The notes: generated by a model from the sequence alone, not told the origin. DNA of 64,000 nt from Mycolicibacterium neoaurum (GCF_036946495.1 NZ_JAQIIX010000002.1:992001-1056000), one strand, 5' to 3'; shown: positions 40,309-49,333, counted from the first letter of the stretch. Program-made: numbers and translations.

Positions 40309-41013
40309 ATGAACTACCCCACCCGCGTCGCCGTCATCACCGGCGCATCCCAGGGCATCGGCGAGGCACTGGTCGCCGGCTACCGCGGCCTCGGCTACGC
40401 CGTCGTCGCGAACTCACGCAACATCGTGGCCGGTGACGACCCGTCGGTCCTGGCCGTCGCAGGGGACATCGGCGTACCCGGTGTCGGACAGCGCATCATC
40501 GATGCGGCCATCGAGCGGTTCGGCCGCGTCGACACCGTCGTGAACAACGCGGGCATCTTCATCGCCAAGCCGTTCACCGACTACACCGACGCCGATTACG
40601 ACGCCATCACCGGGGTGAACCTGCGCGGCTTCTTCGAGGTGACCAGGGCGGCCCTTGCGGTGATGCCCGCCGGCGGGCACATCGTGAACGTGTCCACCAG
40701 CCTGGTCGACCAGGCCACCAAGGCCGCGCCGTCGGTGCTGGCATCGCTGACCAAGGGCGGCCTGAACGCCGCCACCCGGTCACTGGCCGTCGAGTACGCC
40801 GAACGCGGTATCCGGGCCAACGCCGTCGCGTTGGGCATCATCCGCACCCCGATGCACGCCGAGGATGACTATCCGGCGCTGGCGACACTGAACCCGCAGC
40901 AGCGGATCGGTGAACTCGACGATGTCGTGGACGCGGTGTTGTATCTGGAGCGTGCCGGCTTCGTGACCGGTGAAGTCCTGCACGTCGACGGAGGCCAGCA
41001 TGCCGGGCACTGA
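40309..41013 (+). CDS. SDR family oxidoreductase lacking the usual catalytic tyrosine
   Basis: 234 residues, ATG 40309. NAD(P) loop TGASQGIGEALVAGY, VVNNAGIF, and Ser in VNVSTSLVDQ are present. The usual Tyr-x3-Lys reads Ala-Ser-Leu-Thr-Lys (VLASLTKGGLNAATRSL), so the catalytic tyrosine is absent while the lysine stays. The C-terminus VTGEVLHVDGGQHAGH is typical. It may be an inactive or differently acting SDR. Under likely control of the divergent LysR, and overlapped by the SnoaL-like gene. Confidence 0.88.
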   Translation: MNYPTRVAVITGASQGIGEALVAGYRGLGYAVVANSRNIVAGDDPSVLAVAGDIGVPGVGQRIIDAAIERFGRVDTVVNNAGIFIAKPFTDYTDADYDAITGVNLRGFFEVTRAALAVMPAGGHIVNVSTSLVDQATKAAPSVLASLTKGGLNAATRSLAVEYAERGIRANAVALGIIRTPMHAEDDYPALATLNPQQRIGELDDVVDAVLYLERAGFVTGEVLHVDGGQHAGH

Positions 41014-41392
41014 ACGCGATGACACCGCGACGATCCTGGCCGGTGTGCTCGACGAGTGGAAGGCCGGGATCGACACCCACGATCCCGACCGGACCGCCGC
41101 GGTGTTCACCGAGGACACCGTCTTCCAGGGGCTCAAGCCCTACAGCGTCGGTCGCGACGGTGTGTACGCCTATTACGCGGGGCAGCCGGCGGGGCTCACG
41201 GTCGACTATTCGTTCCTGCAGACGCGACGCCTGGCGGCCACCGTGGTCTCGGGCTACCTTCGTGCGGACTTCGCCTTCGCCGACGGTACGGGGGTGAGCC
41301 TGAACCTCGGGGTTGTCCTCACCGATACCGCCGAGGGCTGGCGCATAGCGCAGTACCAGGTCAGTGCTGTCACCGACTCAGCGCAGGAATGA
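41000..41392 (+). CDS. SnoaL-like / NTF2-fold protein
   Basis: 130 residues from ATG 41000, with GGAGG in the end of the SDR gene. NTF2-like pattern: ILAGVLDEWKAGIDTHDPDR, FTEDTVFQGLKPYSVGRDGV, and the C-terminal GWRIAQYQVSAV. The cone-shaped fold binds small hydrophobic ligands; members are isomerases, cyclases or binding proteins. It overlaps the SDR by 14 bp and the convergent LLM gene by 23 bp. Probably works with the SDR. Confidence 0.84.
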   Translation: MPGTERDDTATILAGVLDEWKAGIDTHDPDRTAAVFTEDTVFQGLKPYSVGRDGVYAYYAGQPAGLTVDYSFLQTRRLAATVVSGYLRADFAFADGTGVSLNLGVVLTDTAEGWRIAQYQVSAVTDSAQE

Positions 41393-42371
41393 CCTCACGC
41401 TCGAAGAGTTCTATGCCGGAGCGGTCGTAGGCCGCCTCGGGGAAGTACATGATGGCGTACTCGCACCCGAGGTCGCGCAGCCGGGAAAGGCGTTCGATGA
41501 CCTGCTCGGGGGTGCCGGTGGCCGAGTCCGGGGAGGCGACGTTGGCGAGCATGGCGTCGATGGCGGGTGCGGCGTCCTCGCCGACGGCGCCGACCTGGCG
41601 CTCCCGGATGCGCTCCAGTCGCCGGCGCACCTCGTCCTCGGAAGCGCCGAGGACGCAGTTGAAGTTCGCCGAGCGGATGATGGCGTCGAAGTCGGTGCCC
41701 ACCGTTCGGCAGTGCTCGGCCAGGACGTCGGACTTGTGCCGGAAATCCTCCGGTGCGCTGCTGAAGTTCGTGTAGCGGGCGTATTTCGCAGCGATCTTGA
41801 GTGTCACCTTCTCGCCGCCGCCGGCGATCCACAGCGGCGGCCCGCCCTGCTGCAGTGGCTTCGGGGCGACGATCGCATCGTTGACCTGATAGTGCTTGCC
41901 CTCCAGGGTGACCCGGCCGTCACGCCAGGCGTCCCGCATGATCTGCACACCCTCGTCGAGACGACCGAGCCGCTCGCCTGCCGAGGGGAAACCGTAGCCG
42001 TAGGCGCGCCACTCGTGTTCGTACCAGCCGCCACCGATACCCATCTGGACGCGGCCGCCGGAGATGATGTCGGTGGTGGCGGCGACCTTTGCCAGGTAGG
42101 CCGGGTTGCGGTAGCTCATGGCGGTGCACATCTGACCCAATTTCACCCGTTCGGTGATCGCTGCGAATGCCGCCATCAACGTCCAGGCCTCATGGGTGGC
42201 CTCGTCGGTGGGCAGCGGAACCGTGTGGAAGTGGTCGTACACCCACACCGAGTCCCACGTGCTGTTATCGGCGTGACGAGCCAGTTCATTCATCACTGAC
42301 CAGTGGTTTTCGGTGGGGATGTCGACGAGATCGAGTCGCCAACCCTGCGGGATGAACAGTCCGAAGCGCAT
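41370..42371 (-). CDS. LLM class F420/flavin-dependent oxidoreductase
   Basis: 333 residues from ATG 42371 (MRFGLFIPQGWRLDL) with GAGGG upstream. Luciferase-like monooxygenase barrel: WDSVWVYDHFHTVP, GQMCTAMSYRNPAYLAK, RVQMGIGGGWYEHEWRAYG and PLWIAGGGEKVTLKIAAKYA. Mycobacterial members often use F420, but the cofactor cannot be fixed by eye. Divergent from the secreted Pro-rich protein. A PPOX-fold gene, another frequent F420 or flavin user, lies 0.8 kb away. Confidence 0.9.
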   Translation of the reverse strand: MRFGLFIPQGWRLDLVDIPTENHWSVMNELARHADNSTWDSVWVYDHFHTVPLPTDEATHEAWTLMAAFAAITERVKLGQMCTAMSYRNPAYLAKVAATTDIISGGRVQMGIGGGWYEHEWRAYGYGFPSAGERLGRLDEGVQIMRDAWRDGRVTLEGKHYQVNDAIVAPKPLQQGGPPLWIAGGGEKVTLKIAAKYARYTNFSSAPEDFRHKSDVLAEHCRTVGTDFDAIIRSANFNCVLGASEDEVRRRLERIRERQVGAVGEDAAPAIDAMLANVASPDSATGTPEQVIERLSRLRDLGCEYAIMYFPEAAYDRSGIELFEREVIPALSR

Positions 42372-42475
42372 AGCCCTCGACTTTAGGCCCACGCGCCACT
42401 TTCTTACATCGTCTACACTGTGACGGGATCGTTGCTGTACCTCAATCGTTGCTGCATCACATGAAGGACATGGTC

Positions 42476-43204
42476 ATGACTGCCCTCCGACGTCGCATCG
42501 CGAATGCCGCGCTGGCGGCCGCGCTGCCGCTGACCGCCATGACCGTGGCCTTCGCACCCCCGGCGCTTGCCGAGCAGTGCTCGCGCGGCCAGGTTTCCTA
42601 CAACGGCAACTGCGTCGACACCTGCAATGACTCGCAGGTCCGCAACTCCGACACCGGCGAATGCCAGTCGCTGATCTCGGCCGCGGTCCAGAAGGCCCGC
42701 ACCCCCGCCGTCGCTAAGCTGACCCCGGATCAACTGGGTGGTGTGGTGCAGTTGGCCCGCAACGTCGGCGCAATCCCCGAGATCAACTCGACCATCGGTA
42801 CGTCGTTCGGTATCGCCAACACCATCGTCGGTTGGCCGGCCGTGCTCGCCGGCGCCGCCGCCGACACCGCAGCCGTGCTGGCGCTGTTCGGCCTGCTGCC
42901 CGGTGAGGTCACGCCCATCGGCGGTGCCCTGGGTGCCGTTCAGGCCACCGGCCAGACCTTCTCGGCGGTCTCCGATGTGGCGCGAGTGTCGACGGCGCTG
43001 CCTGCGCTGGGTCTGCCCAGCCTTCCGCCGCCGCCCGCCGGGCTTCCCGGCCTGCCGCCGCCGCCACCGATCGGTCTGCCCGGTCCCCCGCAGCTGCCGC
43101 CCCCGCCGCCGATCGGGCTGCCGGGCCTGCCGCCGCCTCCGGGATTGCCGGGTCCGCTGCTCGGCTGTGGTCCGCGACTGCTGTTCTTCACCCCCTGCAT
43201 CTGA
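42476..43204 (+). CDS. Secreted protein with cysteine pair region and Pro/Gly-rich tail
   Basis: 242 residues; ATG 42476 is chosen because AAGGA lies 7 nt before it. Signal peptide ALPLTAMTVAFAPPALA ends near residue 33. The mature protein starts with four close cysteines (EQCSRGQVSYNGNCVDTCND ... GECQ), then a helical middle rich in Ala and Gly, and a tail of about 60 residues built on LPGLPPPPPIG repeats, ending with two more cysteines. No enzyme motif. Probably a cell-wall or surface protein. The promoter -10 is likely TACACT at 42414-42419. Confidence 0.8.
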   Translation: MTALRRRIANAALAAALPLTAMTVAFAPPALAEQCSRGQVSYNGNCVDTCNDSQVRNSDTGECQSLISAAVQKARTPAVAKLTPDQLGGVVQLARNVGAIPEINSTIGTSFGIANTIVGWPAVLAGAAADTAAVLALFGLLPGEVTPIGGALGAVQATGQTFSAVSDVARVSTALPALGLPSLPPPPAGLPGLPPPPPIGLPGPPQLPPPPPIGLPGLPPPPGLPGPLLGCGPRLLFFTPCI

Positions 43205-43205
43205 C

Positions 43206-43631
43206 ATGCCGCTGGCCAGGGAAGAGCGTGAGGCATTCCTGGCCGAGCCGCATGTGGCTGCGCTCTCGGTAGCGGCCGGCCCGCACCGTGGGCCGTTGAC
43301 ACTGCCGATCTGGTACCAGTACGTCCCCGGCGGACAGCCGTGGTTCCTCACCGGGGTCGGGTCGCGCAAGCACAAGCTGATCGAGGCAGCCGGGCATCTG
43401 TCGCTGATGGTCGATCGCGTCGAACCGACGGTCCGATACGTCAGCGTCGACGGTGCGGTAGCGCGGATGGACGACGCCACCGACGATCAGCTCGTCGAGA
43501 TGGCCAGGCGTTACCTGCCTGCAGAGGCGGTCGAACCGTATCTGGAGATGGCCCGGCGAGAGCACGGGTCCAGCGTGGCCGTGTATCTGCGGCCGCAGCA
43601 CTGGTTTTCCGCCGATATGGGTGCGTTCTAG
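43206..43631 (+). CDS. PPOX-fold (split beta-barrel) flavin/F420-binding protein
   Basis: 141 residues from ATG 43206, 1 bp after the preceding stop. Split beta-barrel pattern: LAEPHVAALSVAAGPHRGPL, TLPIWYQYVPGGQPWFLTG, SRKHKLIEAAGHLSLMVD and TVRYVSVDGAVARMDD. The family contains FMN, heme and F420-dependent reductases. The start abuts the secreted-protein gene, so they may share a transcript. It converges on the GGDEF gene with a 4-bp overlap. Confidence 0.84.
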   Translation: MPLAREEREAFLAEPHVAALSVAAGPHRGPLTLPIWYQYVPGGQPWFLTGVGSRKHKLIEAAGHLSLMVDRVEPTVRYVSVDGAVARMDDATDDQLVEMARRYLPAEAVEPYLEMARREHGSSVAVYLRPQHWFSADMGAF

Positions 43632-44605
43632 CCGGAGTCTGACACCTCGCGCAGCGGCCGGCCGCGTCCGCGGTACAGATCGGCGTCCGCGCGGGCATAG
43701 AGCTCGCCGATACCGGCAGGAGCCACCGCATCGGTGGCGGTGCCGATACTGACCCCCGGGGTCTTCGATCGGATGGCGTCGAGCAGTCGCTCGCGCTCGG
43801 CGGTGGCCGCGCCCGCGAGACAGATCGCGAACTCGTCGCCGCCCAACCGCGCCAGCACCGCACCGCGCGGCACCAGCCTCGACCACGAGGTTGCATAGTC
43901 GGTGATGCGCCGTTCACCCGCGGAATGTCCCTGGGTGTCGTTGATCGCCTTGAGTCCGTCGATATCGAGCGCGATCACGGTGACCGGCCGCGCACCCGCC
44001 CGCGCGACCAGATCCGCGGTCGCCATCTCCCAGCCTGCCCGATTCGCCAGTCCGGTGAGCGGATCGGTGCACGCGGCGGTGAACATGGCACGCATCAGCA
44101 GTCCAAAGGATTCCGCCGCTCCCGTGATCGCGACCGCGATGATCAGGTAGGTGATGACCCCGACGTGCGGTGCCGGAGCCACCGCAACCGCGCCGAGGCA
44201 GCAGATGACCAGTACCGCGATCCACGTCCAGGCTCGGCGGGTGGGATAGAAGGCCCGTAGGTACATCGCCAGGAACATCGGCGCGATGAGGCACATGTAT
44301 TCGGCGGTCAGGGTGACGTGGAATGCCATCACGGCCGGGGTCGCCATGACGGCGGCGGCGGTCGCGGGCAGGGTGTGGCCCGGGCGGACGGCCAGCTGGA
44401 TCAGCCCCACTGCGCTGAGCGCAACCGCGATGATGCCGCCGACGGGGTTGGCGTACTCCAGGTCGGTGCGCACCGGGAAGATCGTGAACACGACGCCGTA
44501 GGTGTAGAGAAAACCGGTGGCGCACAGGTAGATGCGCAGCAGCCGGACCCTCTGGTCGGCCATCGCCGGGAACTTCGCTGCCGAACGCGAGGCGAAGTGG
44601 GTCAT
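43628..44605 (-). CDS. Membrane-bound GGDEF domain protein (diguanylate cyclase)
   Basis: 325 residues from ATG 44605. About six hydrophobic helices span residues 20-165, followed by a GGDEF domain beginning TDPLTGLANRAGWEMA and containing IALDIDGLKAINDTQGH and an intact RLGGDEFAICL near residue 254. The inhibitory RxxD site is missing (Pro and Ala at the two key places). It should make c-di-GMP from GTP. No EAL domain. It follows the GlxA/AraC gene by 43 bp on the same strand. Confidence 0.9.
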   Translation of the reverse strand: MTHFASRSAAKFPAMADQRVRLLRIYLCATGFLYTYGVVFTIFPVRTDLEYANPVGGIIAVALSAVGLIQLAVRPGHTLPATAAAVMATPAVMAFHVTLTAEYMCLIAPMFLAMYLRAFYPTRRAWTWIAVLVICCLGAVAVAPAPHVGVITYLIIAVAITGAAESFGLLMRAMFTAACTDPLTGLANRAGWEMATADLVARAGARPVTVIALDIDGLKAINDTQGHSAGERRITDYATSWSRLVPRGAVLARLGGDEFAICLAGAATAERERLLDAIRSKTPGVSIGTATDAVAPAGIGELYARADADLYRGRGRPLREVSDSG

Positions 44606-44648
44606 CCGCCCAGCCTGCTCTACCGGGTCGGTGGATACAACGTGATCA

Positions 44649-45611
44649 CTATCCGGCGAAGCACCCACGATACTCGCGCGGCGTGGTCCGCATCTGCCGG
44701 ACGAAGTGATGGCGGAAGGTCACCGGTGATTCGAAGCCGACCCGCGTCGCGATCTGTTCGACGCCGAGGTCCGAGGATTCCAGCAACGCAAGGCTGGCCT
44801 GGATGCGTTGCTCGATAAGCCATTTGATGGGCGTGGTCCCAGTGGCCTTGGCGAACTGGCGCAGGTAGCTGCGCCTGGACAGCGACGACCGCTCGGCGAG
44901 TTCGTCGAGGGTGATGGGGCGGTCGAGATGTTCCAGGGCCCAGGCCATCCCGGCGGCGATCCGGCCGTCGACCGCGGGTTCGGGAACCGGGTTTTCGATG
45001 TACTGTGCTTGCCCGCCGGCACGGTGCGGCGAGACGACGAGCCGACGCGCGACATCGTTGGCCACCCGCACGCCGTGGTCGCGGCGCACGATGTGCAGGC
45101 ACAGATCCAACCCGGCCGCACAGCCCGCACTGGTGAGTACCCGCCCGTTGTCGACGTAGAGCGGCGCCGGATCCACCTCGATCGCCGGATACCGCTGCCC
45201 CAACAGGTCGGCATAGATCCAGTGTGTCGTCGCGGTGTGCCCGTCGAGCACGCCGGCCGCGGCCAGCGCGAAGGCGCCGGAGCAGATGGAGACCAGCCGG
45301 GCGCCACGCGAATCGGCGGCGCGGATGGCGTCGAGCAGCGCATCCGAGGGCTCCTGCTCGACATCGCGCACGCTGGGGATCAACACCGTATCCGCGCTCG
45401 CCAGATCCGCGATGCCGTACGAGGTGCGCACCACGGCCCCGCCCAACATCCGGAACTCGGGTTGTTCCGAGCACAGCTTGACCTCGTATCCACCGGGGGC
45501 GACCCCGGCGGAGAACCGTCCCGGCAATTCGGCCATCCCGAAGATCTCGGCGGCAAGACCCGATTCGAATCCGGTCATCCCGTCGTAGGCCAGGATGGCG
45601 ACAGTGTGCAT
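44649..45611 (-). CDS. GlxA-type AraC family regulator with DJ-1/PfpI domain
   Basis: 320 residues. N-terminal class I amidotransferase-like domain at 1-190 (HTVAILAYDGMTGFESGL, then the elbow VSICSGAFALAAAG), and C-terminal AraC DNA-binding domain (ITLDELAERSSLSRRSYLRQ, then LGVEQIATRVGFESPVTFRH). These activators often respond to nitrogen compounds or redox signals. ATG 45611 has TAAGAT 6 nt upstream, so it is probably leaderless. The GGDEF gene downstream may be in the same unit. Confidence 0.92.
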   Translation of the reverse strand: MHTVAILAYDGMTGFESGLAAEIFGMAELPGRFSAGVAPGGYEVKLCSEQPEFRMLGGAVVRTSYGIADLASADTVLIPSVRDVEQEPSDALLDAIRAADSRGARLVSICSGAFALAAAGVLDGHTATTHWIYADLLGQRYPAIEVDPAPLYVDNGRVLTSAGCAAGLDLCLHIVRRDHGVRVANDVARRLVVSPHRAGGQAQYIENPVPEPAVDGRIAAGMAWALEHLDRPITLDELAERSSLSRRSYLRQFAKATGTTPIKWLIEQRIQASLALLESSDLGVEQIATRVGFESPVTFRHHFVRQMRTTPREYRGCFAG

Positions 45612-45617
45612 GTCACT

Positions 45618-45623
45618 ATCTTA
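45618..45623 (-). promoter_or_regulatory. Leaderless -10 element of the GlxA/AraC gene
   Basis: TAAGAT on the minus strand, with 6 nt before the ATG at 45611, so that +1 coincides with the start codon. No ribosome site is present. Confidence 0.6.
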
Positions 45624-45822
45624 TCGTTAGATGGCATCAGTGCCGGTGTGCCTCCGTCCCCCGACCCGGCATCGTCGTCGATATGACCCAGCTCGATAGG
45701 ACGCACCAGGGCCCTTTTCTCCGCTTCTGGTCCGCCCTGAAGGCGTTCGCCGCCGGGATCCACGCCGCCAACGGGCTCGCCCATGGCCTCACCCCCGCCG
45801 CGGAGTCCCCAGCACGCACGAG

Positions 45823-45868
45823 AAAACCCCCGGGCTCGCCGTTTCGAGGACAGCGGGCCCGGGGGCTT
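45823..45868 (-). terminator. Intrinsic terminator of the fadA-fadB operon
   Basis: On the minus strand a 13-bp stem (arms 45853-45865 and 45827-45839 when inner G-C and one G-U pair are counted) ends in four T residues, about 40 bp after the fadB stop. The rest of 45612-45902 has no convincing gene. Confidence 0.85.
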
Positions 45869-45902
45869 CTGGTCTTACCGCGCGCCGAGTGGCGCGCCGC
45901 GA

Positions 45903-48050
45903 TCAGCCCTCCAGCGAGGCGGGCGGGTTGAAGCGATCGCCGTAGCGGGCCGCCAGCTCCTTGGCACGGGCCACGAACGCGGCCTTGCCGACACCGTGCG
46001 GGCCTTCGTAGCCGACGATGAACTGCGCCGAACCACCGGTGTACGGCGGGTAGCCGATACCCATGATCGAGCCGATGTTGGCATCGGCGGTCGAGGTCAG
46101 CACGCCCTCGTCGAGGCACTTCTGGGTCTCCAGAGCCTCGGCGAACAGCATGCGGTCGATGGCATCCTGCAGCTCGATGGTGGCGCTACCGGAGTTGAAG
46201 GTCTCCTTGAGCCCCGACCACAGTCCGACCCGCTTGCCGTCGGCGTACTCGTAGAAGCCGGCACCCTTCAGACGCGACGGGCGACCGATCTCGATCATCT
46301 TCTCAACGACCGCTTCGGCCGGGTGCGGCACGTAGGTCTCACCGTTCGCCTCGGCCGCCTTGCGGGTCTCGCCGGCGATCTTGTGCATGAGCTCCAGGTT
46401 CAACTCATCGGAGAGCTGCAGCGGTGCGGCCGGGTATCCGGCCTGGGCTCCGGCCTGCTCGATGGTGGCGGCCTCGATGCCCTCACCAAGCATCGCGAGC
46501 GCCTCGTTGACGAAGGTGCCGATGACGCGGCTGGTGAAGAAGCCACGGCTGTCGTTGACCACGATCGGGGTCTTCTTGATGGCCAGCGTGTAGTCGAACA
46601 CGCGGGCCAGCGCCTCGTCGGAGGTCTTCTCGCCCTTGATGATCTCGACCAGCGGCATCTTGTCCACGGGGCTGAAGAAGTGGATCCCGATGAAATCCTC
46701 CTGGCGCTTGACACCGGTGGCCAGACCGGTGATCGGCAGGGTGGAGGTGTTCGAACCGAGCAGGGCGTTGGGCTCGACGATGTCCTCGATCTCCTGGAAC
46801 ACCTTGTGCTTGAGTTCCTGGTTCTCGAAAACGGCCTCGATCACGAAGTCCACACCGGCCAGATCGGCGGGGTCGGCGGTCGGGGTGATCTTCGAGAGCA
46901 ATGCAGCAGATCGTTCCTCGGTGGTCTTGCCACGCTTGAGCGCCTTGGCTTCCAGACCCTCGGAGTAGGCCTTGCCCTTCTGCGCCGCCTCGATCGAGAC
47001 GTCCTTGAGCACGACGTCATAACCGGCCTTGGCCGACACGTAGGCGATACCGGCGCCCATCATGCCCGCACCCAGCACACCGATCTTCTTGATCGGCACC
47101 GGCGCGATGCCCTCGGGACGCGATGCGCCACCGTTGATGGCCTGCAGGTCCAGGAAGAAGGCCTGGATCATGTTCTTGGCGACCTGACCGGTGACCAGCT
47201 GGGTGAAGTAGCGGCTCTCGATGCGAGTCGCCCCCTCGAAGTCCACCTGAGCGCCCTCGACGGCCGCGGCAAGGATGGCCCGCGGGGCCGGCATCGGCGC
47301 ACCCTTGAGCTGCTTCTTGAGCAGCGCCGGGAAGGACGGCAGGATCGCGGCGAGGCCGGGGCTGCTCGGGGTACCCCCGGGCATCTTGTAGCCCTTGACA
47401 TCCCACGGCTGCACGCCGCCCTCGGGGTTGTCCTTGATCCACTTCTTGGCCGCCGGGATGAGTTCATCCACGGACGGGACGAGCCGATCCACGAGTCCGA
47501 TTTCGAGGGCCTTGGCCGGGTTGAACCGGGTGCCCTGGCTGAGCACCTCCATGAAGGCCTTCTGGATGCCGAACATCCGCACGGTGCGGGCCACGCCGCC
47601 ACCGCCGGGCAGCAGGCCCAGGGTCACCTCGGGCAGGCCGATGACGACACCCTTGACATCGGCGGCGATGCGGTGATGGGTGGCCAGCGCGATCTCAAGA
47701 CCGCCACCGAGCGCGGCGCCGTTGATCGCGGTCACGACGGGCTTGCCGAGGGTCTCCAGCTTGCGCAGATCGGCCTTGATGAACTCGACCTCCTCGAATG
47801 CCTGCTGGGCATCGTCGGGACCGATGTTGATCATGCCCTTGAGGTCACCGCCGGCGAAAAAGGTCTTCTTCGCGCTGGCGATCACCACACCGGTGATCGA
47901 ATCCTTCTCGGCGACAAGGCGTTCCACCGCGTCATGCATGGACTGCTTGTAGTGCTCGTTCATCACGTTGGCCGACCCGGTCGGGTCGTCCAGCGTCAGG
48001 GTGACGATGCCGTCGGCATCCTGCTCCCACTTGATGGTGTTCTCTGCCAT
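45903..48050 (-). CDS. fadB: Fatty acid oxidation complex alpha subunit FadB (enoyl-CoA hydratase / 3-hydroxyacyl-CoA dehydrogenase)
   Basis: 715 residues. N-terminal crotonase domain (GVVIASAKKTFFAGGDLKGM and INGAALGGGLEIALATHHRI) hydrates enoyl-CoA. The middle NAD-binding domain (KKIGVLGAGMMGAGIAYVSA) and the C-terminal dehydrogenase repeats (FIGIHFFSPVDKMPLVEIIK) oxidise 3-hydroxyacyl-CoA. ATG 48050 is preferred because AGGAG lies 8 nt before it; for ATG 48056 the spacing would be only 2. It is 11 bp after fadA, and the two subunits form the trifunctional-type complex. The operon ends at a strong terminator. Confidence 0.96.
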   Translation of the reverse strand: MAENTIKWEQDADGIVTLTLDDPTGSANVMNEHYKQSMHDAVERLVAEKDSITGVVIASAKKTFFAGGDLKGMINIGPDDAQQAFEEVEFIKADLRKLETLGKPVVTAINGAALGGGLEIALATHHRIAADVKGVVIGLPEVTLGLLPGGGGVARTVRMFGIQKAFMEVLSQGTRFNPAKALEIGLVDRLVPSVDELIPAAKKWIKDNPEGGVQPWDVKGYKMPGGTPSSPGLAAILPSFPALLKKQLKGAPMPAPRAILAAAVEGAQVDFEGATRIESRYFTQLVTGQVAKNMIQAFFLDLQAINGGASRPEGIAPVPIKKIGVLGAGMMGAGIAYVSAKAGYDVVLKDVSIEAAQKGKAYSEGLEAKALKRGKTTEERSAALLSKITPTADPADLAGVDFVIEAVFENQELKHKVFQEIEDIVEPNALLGSNTSTLPITGLATGVKRQEDFIGIHFFSPVDKMPLVEIIKGEKTSDEALARVFDYTLAIKKTPIVVNDSRGFFTSRVIGTFVNEALAMLGEGIEAATIEQAGAQAGYPAAPLQLSDELNLELMHKIAGETRKAAEANGETYVPHPAEAVVEKMIEIGRPSRLKGAGFYEYADGKRVGLWSGLKETFNSGSATIELQDAIDRMLFAEALETQKCLDEGVLTSTADANIGSIMGIGYPPYTGGSAQFIVGYEGPHGVGKAAFVARAKELAARYGDRFNPPASLEG

Positions 48051-48061
48051 GGTCATATCTC

Positions 48062-49273
48062 CTAGACGCGCTCGATGATGGTGGCCACGCCCATACCGCC
48101 GCCGACGCACAGCGTGATCAGCGCACGCTTGGCACCGCGACGCTCGAGCTCGTCGACCATGGTTCCGGTGATCATGGCGCCGGTGGCACCCAACGGGTGA
48201 CCCATCGCGATGGCGCCGCCGTTGACGTTGAGCTTCTCGTCCGGGATGTTGAGATCCTTCTGGAACTTCATCACGACCGAGGCGAACGCCTCGTTCAGCT
48301 CGAACAGGTCGATATCGTCGACGGTCAGTCCGGCGCGGTCGAGCACCTTCTTGGTCGCCGGGGTGGGTCCGGTGAGCATGATCACCGGGTCGGCGCCGCT
48401 GGTGGCGGTGGCCACCACGCGCGCCCGCGGGGTCAGCCCCTGGGCCTTGCCCGCGGCCTCGCTGCCGATCAGCACCAGTGCGGCGCCGTCGACGATGCCC
48501 GAGCTGTTACCGCCGGTGTGGACGTGGTTGATCTTCTCCACGTAGTGGTACTTCTGCAGCGCCACGTCGTCGAAGCCGCCCATCGCACCCAGATCCGCGA
48601 AGGCGGGCTTGAGCTTGCCCAGGCTCTCCACGGTGGTGCCCGGACGCATGTGCTCGTCGTGATCGAGCACGACCAGACCGTTCTGATCCTTGACGGGCAC
48701 CACGGACTTGGCGAAGTAGCCGCCCGACCATGCCGCAGCGGCCCGCTCCTGCGAGCGCGCGGCGTAGGCGTCGACGTCCTCGCGGGAGAAGCCCTCGATG
48801 GTGGCGATCAGATCGGCGCCGATGCCCTGCGGGACGAATCCGACGCGGTAGTTGGTCTCGGGGTCGCCGGCCCATGCACCGCCGTCAGAACCCATCGGGA
48901 CGCGGCTCATCGACTCGACGCCGCCGACGAGGACCAGGTCATCCCAGCCCGAGGACACCTTCTGGGCACCCAGGTTGACGGCCTCCAGGCCCGAGGCGCA
49001 GAACCGGTTGAGCTGGAAACCACCGGTGGTCTCGGGCAGACCCGACACCAGCACCGCGGTACGGGCGATATCGCCGCCCTGATCGCCGACCGGGGACACG
49101 ACACCCAGGATGACGTCGCTGATCAGGTTCTCGTCGAGGTCGGGGTAGCGGGCCCGGATCTCGTCGATCAGGCCTACGACGAGGTTGACCGGCTTGATCT
49201 CGTTGAGGGCGCCGCCGCGCTGCTTACCGCGCGGGGTGCGGATGGCCTCATAGATGAAGGCACCTTCGGACAT
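48062..49273 (-). CDS. fadA: Acetyl-CoA acyltransferase FadA (beta-ketothiolase)
   Basis: 403 residues from ATG 49273 (MSEGAFIYEAIRTPRGKQRG). Thiolase signatures: NRFCASGLEAVNLGAQKV with the nucleophilic Cys, NVNGGAIAMGHPLGATGAMI with the His, and LITLCVGGGMGVATIIER with the second Cys. It cleaves 3-ketoacyl-CoA in the last step of beta-oxidation. First gene of the operon with fadB. A palindrome about 60 bp upstream is a probable repressor site. Confidence 0.96.
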   Translation of the reverse strand: MSEGAFIYEAIRTPRGKQRGGALNEIKPVNLVVGLIDEIRARYPDLDENLISDVILGVVSPVGDQGGDIARTAVLVSGLPETTGGFQLNRFCASGLEAVNLGAQKVSSGWDDLVLVGGVESMSRVPMGSDGGAWAGDPETNYRVGFVPQGIGADLIATIEGFSREDVDAYAARSQERAAAAWSGGYFAKSVVPVKDQNGLVVLDHDEHMRPGTTVESLGKLKPAFADLGAMGGFDDVALQKYHYVEKINHVHTGGNSSGIVDGAALVLIGSEAAGKAQGLTPRARVVATATSGADPVIMLTGPTPATKKVLDRAGLTVDDIDLFELNEAFASVVMKFQKDLNIPDEKLNVNGGAIAMGHPLGATGAMITGTMVDELERRGAKRALITLCVGGGMGVATIIERV

Positions 49274-49333
49274 ATGTTGTTCCCTTTCGGGTGGGTGACA
49301 GGGCACTGATCGCGCACCCTAGCAAAATCGTAA

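Noticed and set aside
45683..45931. Possible 82-codon plus-strand gene between the AraC and fadB genes
   Set aside because: It starts MTQLDRTHQGPFLRFWS, which looks protein-like, but it reads through the fadB terminator and into fadB, and has no good ribosome site or family.
45783..48065. 760-codon plus-strand frame opposite fadB
   Set aside because: It mirrors the fadB reading frame, has no domain and no ribosome site. FadB motifs are unmistakable on the minus strand.
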